Shown one piece after another: positions 25,261 through 36,339 of a DNA stretch of 64,000 nucleotides. The position numbers were made by a program, and so were the translations under genes. A model generated the notes under the pieces. The model did no database searches and had not been told where the DNA came from. It saw only the letters and a program-made list of their open reading frames with translations. Each line of letters starts with the position of its first letter. Position 1 is the stretch's first letter. The DNA comes from Isoperla grammatica (Eukaryota; Arthropoda; Insecta; Plecoptera; Perlodidae), in contig OX246741.1 of assembly GCA_945910005.1 (NCBI GenBank), positions 6,013,788 through 6,077,787 on the forward strand, read 5' to 3'.

Positions 25261-26374
25261 CTGAAAATAACACTAAAAAATAGTTACAATTACAATAAAT
25301 GTAGATAGATGTTCATAGTCAACTCATTTTTTACATCAACCCGATCTCATATTATTTAACACATTCATTATTTTAGCCCTAAAACATAATAACTTGTCAG
25401 AAAACAGATCAACACTAATTTAGCCAAAGAGTTAAAAGAAGTTTGTAACCTACCAATAGTTGCATACTTTAAAATATAAATCCTGTTCTTACAAACATAA
25501 ACAGTAGGGTGACTTCTAGTGTGTCTGGTAGGCACGTAAAAGTTTAAAAAGCTGAGTTCTAAAAAACTTAATTCTACCTATCATCGTAAATACGTTCAAC
25601 GAATACGAGGTGTTACATTTAATACTTCCAGTCTAATACATGTATGGATCAATATATTAAACACTTTTAAGAGCCACATTTAGTGTAAGAATACTTATGT
25701 CTTTAGTCTGATAAATCACTCTAACGCGTTAACGTTGTACGAGATAAATCGCAACGAACGAGATTTTTCACCCCCTATTCGTCAGTGTCAACTTCGCCAC
25801 CCCGAGAAGAAATATGGTCGGGTGCTTTTAGGACACTCTCTTAAGTATCCACGTGACAGTTATAGTCATCCATCCATCGGCTGCTGTGGCACATTAAATA
25901 CAGAGTTTTTAAATCGTTTTTTTCAAATCAGATCATCATACGAATCGTATTCGTGAGCCTTAGTATAGAAAACATTATTTTAGTTAATTTTTGACAAACA
26001 TGTCACATGTGATGTGACATGTTTTTCTATGTGATAGAAAAACTTTTTTCTCTAGTCCTTTCATCGATAAACGTTAATAACTTTATCAGTTTAGAAACCA
26101 GTCAAGAGCCCTGAAAGGTTCATATTTTCCTTATTATCGATAGAAAGTGAAATATCTCAAATATTCTATGATCTATAACATCTAAAGATGTACTTTTCAA
26201 GTCTTCAACTCTGACTGCGGACCCGAGCCTTCCGAATTGTAGATTCAGTACTTTTATCTATTCGTCACCAATTGTTAGATTAGATGTTATACACGAGGCC
26301 GTAAGGTTGTGTAGGAATTCCTAAAGTCGCGTTTACACACCAGTTTTACCTAAACTTACTATATTAGTGTTTGG
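25261..26374. other. Intergenic, no gene seen
   Basis: AT-rich DNA with short ORFs lacking known domains; it holds the double hairpin at 25996-26043. Confidence 0.5.
25996..26043. repeat. Two back-to-back hairpins with GTG loops
   Basis: Perfect 13-bp arms AAACATGTCACAT / ATGTGACATGTTT (25996-26008 and 26012-26024) surround loop GTG. They run directly into 10-bp arms GTTTTTCTAT / ATAGAAAAAC (26021-26030 and 26034-26043), again around GTG. Confidence 0.85.
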
Positions 26375-26505
26375 ATACTTGAGAAGGAATCCTAAGACTG
26401 ACTCCCAGCAACTGTCGAAAACCTCGGAAAATAACTTCAGTCGGAATCGAACCGGAGACCTCTCAAGTTAGAGTGTCTATCCTACCTCTGAACACTTCTA
26501 TCGTT
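26375..26505 (-). mobile_element. tRNA-derived SINE family 1, partial copy
   Basis: On the - strand: TTGAGAGGTCTCCGGTTCGA (B-box) then CGACTGAAGTTATTTTCCGA and AGGTTTTCGACAG, the family body with some deletions. The A-box end is degraded. Confidence 0.65.
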
Positions 26506-27280
26506 TTCTTATATTGCGGCGCTACCGAATATTGCATTATTCTAGCTTCCTTATAGGCGAAGTCGTTTCATAAATTGAATGAACGCCAGCACATGTGAAG
26601 CAATGCAGTGTCCGCTTACTGTCTTGAGAGACTAGTTGCCCTAGAAGGTGAGATGATGTTTTCTATCGACTGGGCTCAAACACGCCCAAAATAGGCGAAC
26701 GTTTGTTATTCATGCAGTGGCGGATAAAGACTTCGTTCGTGAGGGATCTGTGAATGAAACTTGTTCATTGAAATTCTCTTCTCTTCCATTTTCTTATCCT
26801 TCATCGGGTGTTCTCCTGTGTCTCCATTCTCTTCTCTTCACCCTTTTCCGGCAGCCTCCATGCACGTTTCCAGCATATATTTCACTCTCAAACCCACCTT
26901 TATCTTTCCGGTCCCGTGATATAGGGACAAATCTACCGGAAAATGGATAAACTTGTGTTTTATTTGCAAGCTTTTGTCGTATTTTCGGATCAAACTTTCA
27001 ATTTTGCCCAACTTCGTCGTTAAACATTCACACGTTTATGAGATTTTGTTGTAAATACGCAAAGATACAATTGACAATGTCTAATTAACAATGATATTTA
27101 CTGTATCTGTTTTTACAGCTAGGTATTTTATTTACAGTTAATATCAGGTGTCAAAGAGGGTATCTCTCGCAACTGAAAGAGAAATGTGTATATTTTCAAT
27201 AATAATTTTTTGAAGGAATACTTGTTATAGGGTGCACACTGACGTGTTTTCCCCTCTTGAGGACTATAGGTATATTAGGG
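26506..27280. other. Intergenic, no gene seen
   Basis: It includes an isolated CAGTGGCGGAT at 26715, like a hAT end, but no partner inverted end was found. A short pyrimidine-rich ORF at 26717-26950 has no recognisable domain. Confidence 0.5.
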
Positions 27281-27477
27281 TGTTGGGATAGTTGGGAAGG
27301 AATGTCCAAGTACCGAGGTCTGTTAGTAGAACTTAAGCCCAGCATTCACCCTTACGACTGAGGAAAACCTCGGAAAAAACGTTCAGTCAGATTGTCGGTT
27401 ACACACACCGGTATAGAACCGGTGACCTCCCTAATTAGTCCAGTCTCTCATCTTACCGCTGAGCTATCTCTATCGGT
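27281..27477 (-). mobile_element. tRNA-derived SINE family 1, near full-length
   Basis: On the - strand it begins CCGATAGAGATAGCTCAGCG (A-box TAGCTCAGCGG), continues to a B-box-like GGTTCTATACC, then the family body CTGACTGAACG...CCGAGGTTTTCCTCAGTCG and ends near CATTCCTTCCCAACTATCC. It is the clearest full-length copy in the window. Confidence 0.8.
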
Positions 27478-27790
27478 GCTCGTCATGCATTTCATTTATT
27501 GAAACGAAATGCCAGTGTAGAGCACATTACCCTCTTTAATACGTACGACTACGGACAATACGTACGTATGCCACAAACAATCAACAGAAATGTGTATTTG
27601 ACTAATTGTAATTGAAATAAATTGTATAAATCAATTTTGTATTTAGGATTAAGACAGTATGATCTGTTACCAATAGCAATTAAGGAAATTAATAGTGTTA
27701 GTTTGTTTAAAATTAAATGTAGGGAGTGGATAGTGAAGAAAAAATAAATTATGTAGGATGCCAAAATAGCTGTTAAGCTAATAAATAAAG

Positions 27791-27864
27791 TACATTACAT
27801 CACATAACATTACATTACATTACATTACATTACATTACATTACATTACATTGCATTACATTACA
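27791..27864. repeat. (ACATT)n microsatellite
   Basis: About 14 units of TACAT/ACATT with two point variants (TCACATAACAT, TGCAT). It follows an AATAAAG-containing A-rich stretch that could be a retroposon end. Confidence 0.9.
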
Positions 27865-28084
27865 ACTACTTATCTACACATACAACAAATGACTTGTGGT
27901 TACCGAAGACACTGTGTGACTCAGTTACTGCCGAGTGCTGCATGATGTAAAGTGTGGGGGGGGGGGGGGGGTAGTTATAGTAGAGAGCTCATGGTCAAGA
28001 CAATGTCACACAATAACAACAGGTGATGTAGCTCGTGAACCCACCCAACCCAACGAGGTCTTATAAACCAAACCAACGAATGCC

Positions 28085-28310
28085 TCCACAGTAGATTGAT
28101 GTGACCCATTTCCCGGTGTCGTCACGTTGATCTTCCATCCCGGCGGTAGAGTGCGCGACGCTCGGTCAAGGGTCAGTGTCGCGAGTACTCGAGGAATATG
28201 TCGGTGCGCATGCGCGCGGGGGGGCGATTTGAGCGGCCGGGTTGCGCCGAGCGGCATTTCGCTTCGACATCGCCTACGGTTCGGATCAGCTGACGTCACG
28301 TACGAAATTC
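28085..28310 (+). promoter_or_regulatory. CpG-rich patch with NRF-1 and CRE motifs (possible promoter)
   Basis: This is a GC- and CpG-rich segment in AT-rich DNA. It contains TGCGCATGCGCG (28205-28216), an exact NRF-1 consensus, and TGACGTCA (28291-28298), a full CRE palindrome. ORFs on both strands across it are probably composition artefacts. A 16-base poly-G tract lies shortly upstream (27956-27971). Strand is assumed from the candidate exon at 28.9 kb. Confidence 0.35.
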
Positions 28311-28779
28311 AAAAATTGTAATAACGACTCGTTAGATTTATTATTCGCGTATTCGGTAGAGTTTAATCAAGACGATAAGTCAGTTTGCGGACCACATTCC
28401 TTGATATTATTTACCAAACAATGTAATTTAAAAAACTTCTCCTTCATTCTAATAATATCAATTATTACATTATTGATGAGCGTAAATTAATTCTTAAAAT
28501 TCTCCCTTTCGTTATTAGCTCATGTTTAAAAAATTAACGTTCCCTAAGATTTGAATACCCGAATGTCCCTTCTGAACGCCAAAATTTAATTATCCTTAAT
28601 ATATTAATGAATATAGTGTATTAATTAATTGAGACAAAGAAAAAACAATAAATGTAGTACAGTCTAGTTGTTGTGTGCATGTTGTGAAAAGTTTCATTAA
28701 CTTTGACATAAGTTCGATGTAAGTTTGTGGTGTCAAGTTTTCATCTGGACGCGTCGAGTATGATCGTGTTATGTAATCT

Positions 28780-28925
28780 CGTAGTCTGCAAGTTGCCTCC
28801 AGTGACTAACTGGGCGCATATAATCATATTGGTGAGTCAAGAGACAGTTAATAGTGTTGAAGTGAGTGACAAGTGAGTGACGAACGGGCCGGGTCAAGTG
28901 GAGAGTGGTTGGACATCGCAATGTG
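28780..28925 (+). other. Candidate first exon with splice donor
   Basis: It ends ...GGACATCGCAATGTG|GTGAGTGG, a strong donor (28926) three to five bases after an ATG at 28921. Together with the CpG-rich patch upstream it could be the first exon of a gene whose other exons lie to the right, but no downstream coding exon was recognised. Confidence 0.22.
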
Positions 28926-29063
28926 GTGAGTGGAAGCTGTTTTATTAGTACATCTGTAATAAGTTAAGTAGTGTACTAAGTAGTGGGATAAGCTTCTTGA
29001 AACTAACATGTCCATTCGGAGAGATAAAACATGGTGTAGATTAAACGTTTAGTTTTGTGACGA

Positions 29064-29500
29064 TGCAAACGTTTTCTGCAAAGTACCGTTCAGCTACGTT
29101 GAGCAAAAGAGGTTTTCTTTACAATTGTCTTTAACAAATCCTCACTCTATCACATCTATACGTATCCGTTGAGTTATCCTTTCTTTAGACCTTCGCTGAG
29201 CGACAGACACTTTTATACAGCAAACTACAATTCAACAACGATGAGCAAAAGTGGTATTTTGAATTGTTTTAAACGTTTTTTCAACCACAACTTTATAACG
29301 TTTATACGTATTCGTTGTTATTCTTTCTTTAGACCTTCGCTGAGCGACATATTTAACACATTTTTTATACAGCAAAGTACAATTCAGCTACGTTTAACAA
29401 AAGTAGTACTTTGGATTGTTTTAGATGTTTTATCGATCAAAACTTAATAACGTCTACATCTAATCGATGAGTTATACTTTCTTTAGACTTTCGTTGAAAA
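29064..29500. repeat. Degenerate tandem repeat, period about 140-155 bp, three units
   Basis: Landmarks GCAAAGTACCGTTCAGCTAC (29078), GCAAACTACAATTCAAC (29219) and GCAAAGTACAATTCAGC (29373) recur. Each is followed by TTCTTTAGACCTTCGCTGAG or a variant and an ACGTNTACATNTAATCG-like spacer. Units have diverged and contain indels. Confidence 0.75.
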
Positions 29501-31020
29501 AGACGACATCAAGTGACAATATTAATCTAGCTAACCAGTTCATTCAAAACTAAAATTCGTTCATCAAATGTTTTATCAACGAAAACTTTATAAAATGTTT
29601 ACACAGTTGAATTAAACAAACAATTACAATTGTAATTTGAAGTATATTTAGACAATCAAATGTAAAAGTTGATAAATAATAATTACACGAAAAGTAGTTG
29701 AATTTATTTGGTACAAGGGAAAAAAGCAATGCGTGAAACTAGTTTTGATTACGTTGATACGGGGTTATCGAGCGTCGCATTTTACCCAACTCGAAATAAT
29801 AAAAATATAAAAGTATCATAAATATATATTTTATTTGGTGCAATAACAACAACTCACACTGAATGTTACAAATTAATTGTTTGATACATTCATGAATACA
29901 GATTGGATTTATTGGGTACCTAAACACATTTATTCATTTTGCCTTCAGATATTTTTCATTTCAATTAATTTCCCAAACAAAATTCTAACATCTTCATTAA
30001 TACAGATTGGGGTTTTGATTTTGATAACTGCACACATTAAGTAGTGTTTGATTATGGTAAACATTTGTTTAATATTAAACACATGATTCCCTGAAATTAC
30101 GTACATCCGTTTTGTGTAATATACATTGTTTGGTTACATCTATTGTGTGTGTTAAATCAATCCTCCCAAATAAAATATAGCGACTCATAAATATAGATAA
30201 TGTGGATTTATTCGGTGTACATAAAAACATATTATTATGTGTGTACTTTATAATTTTATTAACAAATATTGGCTCACCTAATATTAACATCAAATTTAGA
30301 ATTCTATTAATACAAAATAATCTGTTCAGCCACAAACATGATTGTTAAAACATCCCGTCAAACAAAGAAACTATCTCATTTTTGAAAACACGGAGATATT
30401 ATTTTGTGTACGCTGTGTCTCGTTCAAATAACATAACTATTACTGTACACACTCTGTTTTTCAGAAAAGTAATGAAGATGACTATCATTACATGTTCTTA
30501 AACAAAAAGTCGAAGAAACTTATTTCTCACTGACAACAGAAAACAATAAATTATCCGTTGACGTAATTACCAAAATGACTACTCCAGTTACTATTTTTGC
30601 CGCCAGAATGTGTTCGTGTGCTTTTCAGTGCTGGATATGAATGTTCTAAAATGAAATTTAAAAATGTTGAATAACCGTGCTGGTTGCCAGATATTCCTAT
30701 GACGCGTCCACTTAGGATCTCAACGCAGTGAATCTCAGCTCAGACAATAGGCTCTTGAATATCGCAGCCGGCCCGAAGATGTCTACTTACTCAGTCCTGA
30801 GCAGTAAAACCAACTTCTTAGCTTAAACTTTAATTTACTTAACAAAATTACGAGGTAGGATTTGATACTTTGGCGGTTGCTAAGTAAAACGTTTCGAGAA
30901 ACTAAATATACAGACTCTTCCTTAAACCAATAACAAACCATTTTAATGAAAGTGTTTTTACTTCAACGTTATTATTTTACCAAAACTAATAACGATAAGT
31001 GTAGAGATGTGCTGTGTGTG
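29501..31020. other. Intergenic, no gene seen
   Basis: Very AT-rich. Loosely repeated phrases (ACAGATTGGATTTATTGG, CAGATTGGGG, ATAATGTGGATTTATTCGG) hint at an eroded tandem repeat, but units cannot be aligned reliably by eye. Confidence 0.45.
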
Positions 31021-31215
31021 TGAGCGGTCGATGGGCGTTGGTCTAGCGTTGGTCTGGCGTTGGTCTGGTCTGGCGTTGGTCTGCGTTCCGGGTTCGAATC
31101 CTGGCTTGGGCACGGATGTCATCTCTTTCAAATCACCCACTCCGTTGTGATTAAGAAACATAATTATTCGTAGAAAACCTGCCAAGAGACAATTCATGTC
31201 CCTTTTCAGGTGGAA
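31021..31215 (+). mobile_element. tRNA-derived SINE-like element with internal 12-bp repeat
   Basis: A B-box GGTTCGAATCC (31090-31100) is preceded by an A-box region disrupted by repeats of GCGTTGGTCT. It is followed by an AT-rich body with CACCCACTCCGTTGTG. It is next to, and opposite in strand from, the SINE at 31231-31406. Confidence 0.5.
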
Positions 31216-31230
31216 AACTAAAGATATTGC

Positions 31231-31406
31231 TTGGAATAGTTGGGAAATAATGCCCGAGGGCTGTTCGTAATACTCAATCCCAGCATTCGCCTTGTGACTG
31301 AGGAAAACCTCGGGGTAAAACCTTCAGTTAGGATGCCGGTAGCGGGTATCGAACTAGGGACCTCCCGATTTAGAGACTGTGCTAGTACTGGGTCATCTCT
31401 ATCGGT
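31231..31406 (-). mobile_element. tRNA-derived SINE family 1
   Basis: On the - strand: CCGATAGAGATGACCCAG (A-box region), a B-box-like GTTCGATACCC, then CTGAAGGTTTTACCCCGAGG, TTTTCCTCAGTCACAAGGCG and AATGCTGGGATTGAG, ending near ATTTCCCAACTATTCC. Confidence 0.75.
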
Positions 31407-31701
31407 TTGTCTTATCGTCATTACCAAAATATTAGACGCAATACCGAACCCCGTGCATATACGTATTTAGGCCATGAGTTTATCACACAGCTAATAATAA
31501 ATAAATACATATGTATGTTATTATTGATCAGTCATGATTTAAGTGATCTACATTCATTCATTGACGCAATTCTATACCTTGACGTAGAACCTTAAAAACT
31601 GCGATCAAATTGACGGCGTGTAACATATTCACTATGTACTCACACACATGAGCATACGGAAGCCTTCATTGAGTGTCAATGTACTCTGTGATTGTAATGT
31701 A
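31407..31701. other. Spacer, no feature seen
   Basis: Unique AT-rich sequence between a SINE and a hAT-type element; nothing recognisable. Confidence 0.4.
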
Positions 31702-31709
31702 GTTGATTG

Positions 31710-31993
31710 CAGTGGCGTGCCGACCTATCAATTTTTGGGGCCAAGCACCGATTACTTCCGGGGTGGGGTGTGGTACCCCGGGGGTACCACACCGGAATTT
31801 TACTAAACAAAATAGCAATTTTTGTAAATTTCTGCAATTTTTTTGAACTTTTTCGAAAAATTATAAAATTTTGTAATTTCGGAATATTTTTTAATTTTCG
31901 GAATTTTTTGTAAATTGGAAAAATTTGGAACCATGTTGAGAACCATGTTCAGCAAACTATCCCGACGATCACAGAAGGTTCCGCACGCCACTG
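31710..31993. mobile_element. Short hAT-type MITE
   Basis: The termini are CAGTGGCGTGCCGA and, inverted, CAGTGGCGTGCGGA. The flanks are GTTGATTG (31702-31709) and GTTGACTG (31994-32001), an 8-bp duplication with one difference. The 284-bp interior is AT-rich with AATTTTTC-like repeats and a palindromic GGTACCCCGGGGGTACC-like core near 31775-31790. No transposase. Confidence 0.82.
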
Positions 31994-32001
31994 GTTGACT
32001 G

Positions 32002-33445
32002 TGTCCTCAATCTATACTTGTCCGACTTGGCCAATTGCATCGATGTTGGCTTCATAAATCATAAACACGTCCATACCATGCATGTTGTGAGCGCCTGGTG
32101 CTCGGCAGTGAATCACTCGGCTAATTGGTGTTCATTTAGTTTATACTATTTACATAATCCCATTAGGATTTCATATATACAGAGGGTGACAAAATGTAAT
32201 TAAATGCAGGATAAAATTTAAACAGTTGTGGGGATTAAAGGTGATCGTCAGCGATTAAACGAATCAGTTTGCGTAATGAAGCTATGATCAAGTTGACAGT
32301 GAGAGCATTCGTAACGTTAATGAAAACACATGATGGGATATGAAAACTCTTGCTTAATGGTTGAGCTTGAGATCATTACAAAAGTTAGCCATGTTCCCAT
32401 TCAAATATGAAACCTCGTCCACCTAGATCTTAAGAAGAAGAAGGAAGGTCACTGAAGGGGGAGGTCACTTTATTGGATTTTAAGTTATATAGGAATAACT
32501 GCTGTTAGGTTAGGATGATCTTTCCCTCTTTCGGTAACTATTACAGTACCGGTGAACGGTGAAGAATGTCCATGGTATATTTTAAAGGCAATATCTCTTC
32601 TCTCAAAACAACTAGTTAGAAATACCGATCCCAGGAACCGAACCTGTAACCTCCCTGATAACAATATCGCACCCTCTGATATATTTCAGTCTTTATCACT
32701 AAATTCTCTCAAAATTCCTCGCAAAACAATTTCCCCAAACTTTGTTGAAACAATCCCTACATCTTAACACTTCACATTAACACTTTCAAGTTCATCTTGT
32801 TTACTCGAGCAATGGGACTTGGTTGAATCTAGCGACTAGCGTATAGCTTGCAGCGTCTCAGAACTTTCCACCAGTTAACTTATTTTAACGGCTTGGATAT
32901 AATTCAATCGCATTAATTGCGTAACTAATTTCCTTCGTTTTCAACACCGCAGGGAGTTGTCGTGGATTTAATTCATGCAAACTTAAACACTTGTATCGCT
33001 TGCTATAGATAAAGAGTGAACAGACAATATTAGCGTTTCACGAGTGTTTGGGAGTGGAAGGGAGTTCTTGCCCAAACCGCCACAGCGGTATACATTGAAA
33101 TAATATTATGCTTGTATTTGTTGTTTAACAATACATTATATTAAAATATTGTGTAACAATTCAATTCCATCACTTCTTGGCTTTGGAATTAGTAAACAGT
33201 GACTTTGGAACAAAGATTACAAACTAGTTTGCTTTGGAGCCATCCGAGCAACGAAGCACTATTATTATTACTATACTATTATTAGTCTGGACTAGATTTA
33301 GTAATTTCTCATTTGAAGAAAAGAGTTTTATCAGAAAGAGTTTGTCTAAAAGTGAATTTAATTCTTACGTTCAGTAGAATTTTAGTAGCATCATGGATTT
33401 GCAGTTATAGCATATATGCAGTTATACAGTACTTGTGTGCAATAT
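32002..33445. other. Intergenic; eroded SINE fragment near 32.6 kb
   Basis: No gene. Around 32625-32665 GATCCCAGGAACCGAACCTG and TAACCTCCCTGATAAC resemble a decayed B-box and head of SINE family 1 on the - strand. The rest is unique AT-rich DNA. Confidence 0.45.
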
Positions 33446-35633
33446 GATGCACGGTTTAGCTGTAAAATGCAATTAAGGATTGATCCCAAGGCAACCACTA
33501 GTGTTGTATGGGAGTCTAGTGAGGGTGCCTGTGTGATGCCAGAATAAGCCCCGTTTCCCTCTACGATGCACGGTTTAGCTGTAAAATGCAATAAAAAATG
33601 GATCCCAAGGCAGTAACTAGTGTTGTATGGGAGTCTAATGAGGGTGTCTGTGTGATGCCAGAATAAGCCCCGTTTCGCTCTACGATGCACGGTTTAGCTG
33701 TAAAATGCAATCAAAAATGGATCCAACGGCAGCCACTAGTGTTGTATGGGAGTCTAGTGAGGGTTCCTGTAAGATGCCAGAATAAGCCCCGTTTCCCTCT
33801 ACGATGCACGGTTTAGCTGTAAAATGCAATTAAAAATTGATCCCAAGGCAGCCACTAGTGTTGTATGGGAGTCTACTGAGGGTGCCTGTGTGATGCCAGA
33901 ATAAGCCCCGTTTCCCTGTACGATGCACGGTTTAGCTGTAAAATGCAATTCAAAATGGATCCCAAGGCAGTCACTAGTGTTGTATGGGAGTCTAGTGAGG
34001 GAGCCTGTGTGATGCCAGAATAAGCCCCGTTTCGCTCTACGATGCACGGTTTAGCTGTAAAATGCAATTAAAAATTGATCCCAAGGCAGCCACTAGTGTT
34101 GTATGGGAGTCTAGTGAGGGTGCCTGTGTGATGCCAGAATAAGCCCCGTTTCCCTCTACGATGCACGGTTTAGCTGTAAAATGCAATTCAAAATGGATCG
34201 CAAGGCAGGTACTAGTGTTGTATGGGAGTCTAGTGAAGGTGCCCGTGTGATGCCAGAATAAGTCCCGTTTCCCTCTACGATGCACGATTGAGCTGTAAAA
34301 TGCAATTAAAAATGGATCCCAAGGCAGCCACTAGTGTTGTATGAGAGTCTATTGAGGGTGTCTGTGTGATACCAGAATAAGCCCCGTTTCGCTCTACGAT
34401 GCACGGTTTAGCTGTAAAATGGAATAAAAAATGGATCCCAAGGCAGACACTAGTGTTGTACGGCAGTCTAGTAAGGGTGTCTGTGTGATGCCAGAATAAG
34501 CCCTGTTTCCCTCTACGATGCACGGTTTAGCTGTAAAATGCAACTCAAAATGGATCCCAAGGCAGGTACTAGTGTTGAATGGGAGTCTAGTGAACGTGCC
34601 CGTGTGATGCCAGAATAAGTCCCGTATCTCTCTACGATGCACGGTTTAGCTGTAAAATGCAATTAAAAATTGATCCCAAGGCCGACACTAGTGTTGTACG
34701 GCAGTCTAGTAAGGGTGTCTGTGTGATGCCAGACTAAGCCCCGTTTCGCTCTACGATGCACGGTTTAGCTGTAAAATGCAATTAAAAATTGATCCCAAGG
34801 CCGACACTAGTGTTGTACGGCAGTCTAGTAAGGGTGTCTGTGTGATGCCAGAATAAGCCCCGTTTCCCTCTACGATGCACGGTTTAGTTGTAAAATGCAA
34901 TTCAAAATGGATCCAAAGGCAGGTATACTAGTGTTGTATGGGAGTCTTGTGAGGGTGCCTGTGGGATGCCAGAATAAGCCCCGTTTCCCTCTACGATGCA
35001 CCGTTTAGCTGTAAAATGCAATTAAAGATTGATCCCAAGGCAGCCACTAGTGTTGTATGGGAGTCTAGTGAGAGTGCCTGTGTGATGCCAGAATAGGCCC
35101 CGTCTCCCTTTACGATGCACGGTTTAGCTGTAAAATGCAATTCAAGATTGATTCCAAGGCAGCTACTAGTGTTGTATGGGAGTCAAGTGAGGGTGCCTGT
35201 GGGATGCCAGAATAAGCCCCGTTTCCCTCTACGATGCACCGTTTAGCTGTAAAATGCAATTAAAGATTGATCCCAAGGCAGCCACTAGTGTTGTATGGGA
35301 GTCTAGTGAGAGTGCCTGTGGGATGCCAGAATAAGCCCCGTTTCCCTCTACGATGCACCGTTTAGCTGTAAAATGCAATTCAAGATTGATTCCAAGGCAG
35401 CTACTAGTGTTGTATGGGAGTCAAGTGAGGGTGCCTGTGGGATGCCAGAATAAGCCCCGTTTCCCTCTACGATGCACCGTTTAGCTGTAAAATGCAATTA
35501 AAGATTGATCCCAAGGCAGCCACTAGTGTTGTATGGGAGTCTAGTGAGGGTGCCTGTGTGATGCCAGAATAGGCCCCGTCTCCCTCTACGATGCACGGTT
35601 TAGCTGTAAAATGCAATTAAAATGGACCCCAAT
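33446..35633. repeat. 119-bp satellite array, 18 full units plus a partial
   Basis: Units start at GATGCACGGTTTAGCTG at 33446, 33565, 33684 and so on, every 119 bp. A single 2-bp insertion falls in the unit starting at 34874, and the last start is at 35590. Each unit carries GTTGTATGGGAGTCTAG and GATGCCAGAATAAGCCCCG. In the last third, two unit types alternate, giving a 238-bp higher-order repeat. Open frames on the - strand run through the array only because the unit has few stops; as 119 is not a multiple of three, frames rotate and these are not genes. Confidence 0.97.
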
Positions 35634-36255
35634 TAATGTTGAAACAAAATGAAAATGCTGAACATAATCTCATATATATATCCAACTATGAAACACTGTT
35701 ACAAGTAAAATATGTACACACATCAAAGACTTATAATTGGATATACGTCCAAAGTGTAAATAGTTATTAGTGTGGCAAACTTTCTGTTTACCAAAGTAAC
35801 GGTAGAATTTCTTATTTGATACAATTTTATTTTCCTCGAACTCTGTAGTTGGAGTCAAACTTTTATTCAGCGCGGAAACTCTAAAAGAGTAACACAAGAA
35901 AATACAATCTTGTAAATTGCAAATAACATATTCGAGTTGTTGTGGGAACTGAGTGGAGTAGATGTTTACACTGTACACTGTTGATCGTATTCCAAGCTGG
36001 AACTATTTAGCCGGATCTAGGACACTGAATGTTGATGACGCGATTGTGTACCTGCATCTTGTTACGGGATTTGTTCAGAAAGATTTCTATATCAAGATGG
36101 ATTTGATATAATTGAGGGATCGATGGAGGTGAATTCTAGCATTGCAAACACTCACAATAACATAATTAAGATGGTTTCTGATTTTATTATTGTCGTCTTC
36201 GGTAAGCGTGAGTTTCCCTCGGTCGAAAGGAGATTTCTGGAACTTGGTCATAGCT
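35634..36255. other. Intergenic, no gene seen
   Basis: AT-rich sequence with a short unconserved ORF on the - strand (35670-35978). Confidence 0.5.
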
Positions 36256-36335
36256 TGGGCCCGGATTCACAAGAGGTAAAAAATTATGTCGGTCTCTCCA
36301 AAACAGACTTTGTACCTTTTGTGAATCCGGACCCA
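36256..36335. repeat. 80-bp palindromic MITE-like hairpin
   Basis: The 23-bp arms (36256-36278 and 36313-36335) match with two differences: TGGGCCCGGATTCACAAG against, inverted, TGGGTCCGGATTCACAAA. The loop is 34 nt. No clear target duplication. Confidence 0.8.
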
Positions 36336-36339
36336 GTTG

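Noticed and set aside
26715..26950. hAT element beginning with CAGTGGCGGAT at 26715
   Set aside because: No inverted partner end and no 8-bp duplication were found within a reasonable distance.
31085..31105. Functional tRNA genes at B-box matches (31.1, 50.6, 23.5, 55.1 kb)
   Set aside because: None can be folded by eye into a complete cloverleaf with acceptor stem and proper A-to-B spacing, and most are joined to SINE-like bodies or tails.
33391..34642. Family of similar 82-residue ORFs on the - strand
   Set aside because: They are translations of the 119-bp satellite, which lacks stops in some frames; the frame rotates with each unit, so no protein repeat can be maintained.
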